Below, one piece after another: positions 60,713 through 64,000 of a DNA stretch of 64,000 nt. The DNA is from Blastocatellia bacterium (lineage in GTDB: Bacteria; Acidobacteriota; Blastocatellia; UBA7656): assembly GCA_035275065.1 (NCBI GenBank), contig DATENM010000004.1, forward strand, positions 1 to 64,000. Direction: 5' to 3'. A model generated the notes under the pieces. The model worked only from the letters and a program-made list of their open reading frames with translations, did no database searches and was not told the origin of the DNA. The translations under genes were made by a program, and so were the position numbers. How positions within the stretch are numbered: the first letter of the stretch is position 1; each line of letters opens with the position of its first letter.

Positions 60713-62941
60713 ATGGCAAAGTCGGATGAACGAGAACTCCAGGATGTCGAGACGGCGCAGGCCGCCCCGGCGACAAAAGCGGAGCGAATCCGCGCCACCC
60801 GCCGGCAGTTTCTGAAACAGGCCCTAGCCGTCACGTCCGGCATCGCCCTGGCCGAAATTCTGCCGCCCGCCCTATTCGCCGCCGATCCCCAGGGCGCGAC
60901 CTGTCCAACCGGCCTGCCGGAGCTGGTCAAGGTCCAAGAGCTCGACAGCCAGGGGACGGGGAAACTACAGGCCGTCATCAAGGTGCTCAATGGCAACCGC
61001 GTCATCCCCGGCAGGACCGACAATCCCATGCTGCGCTACTTTGCCGGCTTCAAGCCTACCGACCTGCGCAACCCGGTGTGGCCGGACGCGGCGCAGAAGA
61101 ATAATGCCGGGCCCGGCCCGACGCTGCGCTGCGAGATCGGCGACAGCGTGCAGATCACCCTGCTCAACGAAGTCAATGTCGGGGCCTTCCAGGGGTCGCT
61201 CTATTCCGGCGAACAGGGCTCAACGACGGGCTGTGATGAAGTCACCAAGGCAGGCTCGACCGCCACGACCGACACCAACTGGTATCCGGCCAACGACCTC
61301 TATCCCAACTGCTTCCATGCTTCGAGCGCCTCGAATCTCCACTTCCACGGGACGCACGTTACGCCGTCAACCACCGGCGATAACATCCTGGTCAACATCC
61401 AGCCGCAGGCGAACCTGACGCCCGACAAAGAGAAGCAGATCGTGGACTGGTTCGAGAAGGGGGTCTTCAGCAAAGGCGAGGCCGTCAAGAGCTATAATGA
61501 ACTGCCGGAGGAATGGCGGAAGGATCAGATGGGGCCTGCCGGCACCCCGGAGGGCGGGCTAGTCGGCCAGTATGACCAGACCGCGCCTTTCAATGGCGGC
61601 AACGGCCTCCCCGATAAGTTGAAGTTATGGCCCAAGAATGACGCCACCATCAAGGCGGGCGAATGGCCGCAGTACTTCGTCGGCTCCTACCCCGTCTGCT
61701 TCCGCGTCCCGAGGTATAAGCCGGGAGACCCGGCGCTCCAGATGGGCCAGGCTCCGGGGACGCACTGGTACCACGCGCATAAGCATGGCTCGACTTCCGT
61801 CAACCTCTTCAATGGCATGGCCGGGGCGTTGATCATCACCGACAACCAGCCCGGCGGGTACGACCGGGTGCTGCGCGATTATTACCGACAGCAGGGCGAG
61901 TTGCCGGAGAAGGTCCTTGTCTTTCAGCAGATCGGCGACACGCTCCAGATGATGATCGCCAACCAGGCCCTGGTGGCGGCGCCGCCCTTGTTCATAAACG
62001 GGCAGAAGACGCCGGTCATCAAGATGCGGCCCAACCAGACGCAGTTGTGGCGCATGATCAACGCTACGGTGTCGACGTTTCTCACCGGCCAGTTCGTGGC
62101 TTGCGGCACCAGCACGGGGAATTTGAACTGCCGGCAGACGGCGCAGGATGGGGTGCAGTTGTCCCGCCCCAACTACGCGAAACAGGTGCTGGGCAACACG
62201 GGCCAAACGCCCATCGCTTCTACTCAGCCGATGGCACCGGGCAACCGCATCGACCTGCTCGTTCGGGCGCCGAGCAATACGGGCACCTATGTGATGCAGA
62301 CCATCGGTAACAGACCCGCGCCGCTCCTGTATGTCTCGGTTGAGGATACGCCGGTTACTCCCAGAGACTTCCCATCAGAGGCGGCCTTCCCCGATATACC
62401 GGAGTTCCTGCGCAGAGACATCACGGCCCAGGAGGTGCAGGTGCGGCGCGAGCTCAACTACGGCACCTACGTGCCGAACATTCCGGGCCAGCTCCGCCAG
62501 CCGCCGCTGCGCATCTGGACAATCAACGGCAAGCAGTTCGAGGACGGCGTCATCAACCAGCAGATCAAGCTGGGCGCAATCGAGGAGTGGACGGTCTTCA
62601 ACACGACTACGCAGGCCGCCCACCCCTTCCACATCCACGTCAACCCGTTCCAGGTCGTCGAGATCTTCGACCCAAACACGATGACAGCGCCGCTGAGGCT
62701 CCAGCCGCCGTACGTCTGGTGGGATACCTTCCCCATCCCCAAGGCGAAGCAGGACTCGACGACCAAGAACGTCATCGCCAGCGGCTACTTCAAGATGCGC
62801 AGCCGCTTCGTCGATTTCACCGGCCTGTACGTGAATCACTGCCACATCCTCGGCCACGAGGACCGCGGCATGATGCAGTTGGTCGAGGTCTGCAAGGACC
62901 TGGCGAATTGCGGTACGCATACGCACCTGAGCCATCACTAA
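60713..62941 (+). CDS. Tat-exported multicopper oxidase
   Basis: 742 residues. Twin-arginine signal TRRQFLKQALAVTSGIAL at about 36-53. The four copper-binding blocks are intact: NLHFHGTHV (about 207), GTHWYHAHKHGS (about 348), HPFHIHVNPFQV (about 635) and NHCHILGHEDRGMM (about 707). The last gives the type 1 Cys with a downstream Met. It is longer than CueO or bacterial laccases (about 500), mostly through inserts in domains 1 and 2. It probably oxidises phenols or metals in the periplasm. Confidence 0.9.
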   Translation: MAKSDERELQDVETAQAAPATKAERIRATRRQFLKQALAVTSGIALAEILPPALFAADPQGATCPTGLPELVKVQELDSQGTGKLQAVIKVLNGNRVIPGRTDNPMLRYFAGFKPTDLRNPVWPDAAQKNNAGPGPTLRCEIGDSVQITLLNEVNVGAFQGSLYSGEQGSTTGCDEVTKAGSTATTDTNWYPANDLYPNCFHASSASNLHFHGTHVTPSTTGDNILVNIQPQANLTPDKEKQIVDWFEKGVFSKGEAVKSYNELPEEWRKDQMGPAGTPEGGLVGQYDQTAPFNGGNGLPDKLKLWPKNDATIKAGEWPQYFVGSYPVCFRVPRYKPGDPALQMGQAPGTHWYHAHKHGSTSVNLFNGMAGALIITDNQPGGYDRVLRDYYRQQGELPEKVLVFQQIGDTLQMMIANQALVAAPPLFINGQKTPVIKMRPNQTQLWRMINATVSTFLTGQFVACGTSTGNLNCRQTAQDGVQLSRPNYAKQVLGNTGQTPIASTQPMAPGNRIDLLVRAPSNTGTYVMQTIGNRPAPLLYVSVEDTPVTPRDFPSEAAFPDIPEFLRRDITAQEVQVRRELNYGTYVPNIPGQLRQPPLRIWTINGKQFEDGVINQQIKLGAIEEWTVFNTTTQAAHPFHIHVNPFQVVEIFDPNTMTAPLRLQPPYVWWDTFPIPKAKQDSTTKNVIASGYFKMRSRFVDFTGLYVNHCHILGHEDRGMMQLVEVCKDLANCGTHTHLSHH

Positions 62942-62970
62942 CTCGTGCCCCTGTGCGCGGGTCGGTACGA

Positions 62971-63009
62971 CTGCTCATCCTCGATTGCTCTACAGTCGGG
63001 GATGAGCAG
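62971..63009. repeat. Inverted repeat after the oxidase gene
   Basis: CTGCTCATCC (62971-62980) and GGATGAGCAG (63000-63009) form a 10-bp stem with a 19-nt loop. No T-run follows, so it may be a weak terminator or an mRNA-stabilising hairpin. Confidence 0.45.
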
Positions 63010-63088
63010 CCGCGCTCGGCGCTAATGGAAAGGCATCTCACCTGACCAGGGTCTCAGATTATTCCGACCGTATCATGCTGGAGCAGAA

Positions 63089-63838
63089 ATGAGCCGCCAG
63101 GATGGCATCATCTATGTCAAACAACAGGGCGCTATGCGCACGGGCACGAACCTCGTCAAGTTTGCGCTCGAAGAAAACTTCACCAATGTGCGCGTGCTGG
63201 TGAACATCGGGCGCTGGAAACACGCCGGCGCCGAGACGCCCTTCAACTGGCACGGCCTGGACTGGGAAGGCGAAGGCAGGAGCGTTGAAGTCTTCAGCCG
63301 CATCAGCCGTGATGAACTGTCGGCGGCCCGCGCCGCCGTTGAAGCGGGGGCGGTGAGGTTCGCAATCAGCGTCCGGGGCGTCTACTCGTGGCTGGTCAGC
63401 TATCTGAGATTCACCCGCGAAAATAATAATGAGCCCGTCGTGCCGCTGGCTGATTTGCCGGGAGACCGCATTGTCGCAGCGTTGGCTGAATGGAATGCGC
63501 TGTACCGCAGCTATCTGCCGCATGTGGCGGATGAGCCGCGCGCCCGGGTCTTTCGACTTGAAGACTTGTTGAACCACTTCAGTGCCACTTTAGACAGCGT
63601 ACGGCACTTGTGGGGGCTACAGCCGCGCCACCGGCGTTACGTCAAGCCGGCCCGCTATCTGCGAGCCGGCATTGATGGGCAGAGCCGCGCAGAGCTGCTG
63701 CACCCATCCCGCCAGTTCGACCGCCGCCGGTATGCTCCCGGCGCGCATCTGACGCAGTTCGATGATCCACTGCTTGCGCTCGTCCGCCAGTCCGTGGATA
63801 AAGAAGTGGTGTCGGCCTACGGCTATGATCTCCTGTAG
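63089..63838 (+). CDS. Sulfotransferase-like P-loop protein
   Basis: 249 residues. The N-terminus IIYVKQQGAMRTGTNLVKFA resembles the PAPS-binding loop of small sulfotransferases (xxxRTGTNL). A middle segment, FAISVRGVYSWLVSYLRF, matches the second conserved block with Arg and Ser. The C-terminal third is basic and has FRLEDLLNHF. The activity would be transfer of sulfate to a carbohydrate or small molecule. The assignment depends on short motifs. Confidence 0.6.
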   Translation: MSRQDGIIYVKQQGAMRTGTNLVKFALEENFTNVRVLVNIGRWKHAGAETPFNWHGLDWEGEGRSVEVFSRISRDELSAARAAVEAGAVRFAISVRGVYSWLVSYLRFTRENNNEPVVPLADLPGDRIVAALAEWNALYRSYLPHVADEPRARVFRLEDLLNHFSATLDSVRHLWGLQPRHRRYVKPARYLRAGIDGQSRAELLHPSRQFDRRRYAPGAHLTQFDDPLLALVRQSVDKEVVSAYGYDLL

Positions 63839-64000
63839 CCCTGACCGCGAGCTGAACCGAGAAGCCGGGCGCGCAGAATCCGCAATGATGATAGGGGTAC
63901 TAGCATGCTTATTTGATTGCGCCGGCAACCTGGAGCGCGTTCTTCGCCCGTGGTTCGACATTCGGTCAAAGGTGACTGGCGTCGGCTTCAAAATCGCGGC
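63839..64000. other. Window end, no gene recognised
   Basis: The last 162 bp contain no start signal with a ribosome-binding site and no known element. A leftward open frame crosses it but overlaps the sulfotransferase-like gene. Confidence 0.4.

Overview
The window looks like chromosomal DNA of a free-living, probably soil-dwelling Gram-negative heterotroph. Acidobacteriota (Blastocatellia-like) is my best guess, from the mixture of Tat- and Sec-exported enzymes, a rhamnose catabolic operon, a membrane-bound formate dehydrogenase and a multicopper oxidase. No rRNA, tRNA or single-copy marker is present, so the assignment is inference.

Region 1 (1-7.1 kb) is AT-richer and island-like: an exported proteasome-fold protein, an XRE regulator, an IS1-type transposase with a small downstream gene, a zinc-ribbon protein with a promoter that implies a leaderless mRNA, a PD-(D/E)xK-like protein and several orphans.

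Region 2 (7.16-31.4 kb) is the most distinctive part: a long array of small unrelated genes separated by about 92-bp imperfect palindromes with the layout of integron attC sites (RYYYAAC ... GTTRRRY). I count 14 full sites, one degenerate site and several half sites. No integron integrase is visible, so within this window it is a CALIN (cluster of attC sites lacking an integrase). Cassettes carry two RelB/RelE-type toxin-antitoxin pairs, a TIR-domain protein, a nitrilase-family enzyme, hydrolases, methyltransferases, a nucleotidyltransferase, a DinB-family protein and many orphans. Two stretches of sites are inverted, an IS481-type element sits in one cassette and an IS630 fragment in another. 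A non-cassette stretch (16.9-19.9 kb) holds a trypsin-like protease / small protein / phospholipase D-like gene set.

Region 3 (31.4-45 kb) returns to ordinary GC-rich chromosome: a five-gene leftward rhamnose operon (bifunctional aldolase/dehydrogenase, kinase, ABC ATPase, permease, and a permease fused to its substrate-binding protein), a 126-bp palindromic repeat, a Tat-exported amidohydrolase, a DUF1624-type membrane protein and a beta-lactamase-fold hydrolase.

Region 4 (45.1-51.1 kb) is a formate dehydrogenase operon: fdhE, then alpha, beta and gamma subunits. The alpha gene is interrupted by an in-frame UGA followed by a convincing bacterial SECIS hairpin, so it encodes a selenoprotein. 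It also carries a roughly 105-residue low-complexity insertion.

Region 5 (51.5-59.9 kb) is a tightly coupled biosynthetic cluster: two glycosyltransferases, three methyltransferase-like proteins, a GTP cyclohydrolase II fused to a RibD-type reductase domain, an MDR dehydrogenase, a PTPS/QueD-like protein with a non-canonical active site, and a YdjC/ChbG-type deacetylase. Together these suggest a glycosylated pyrimidine- or pterin-derived metabolite. Region 6 (60.3-63.8 kb) holds a cupredoxin-like protein, a multicopper oxidase and a sulfotransferase-like protein.
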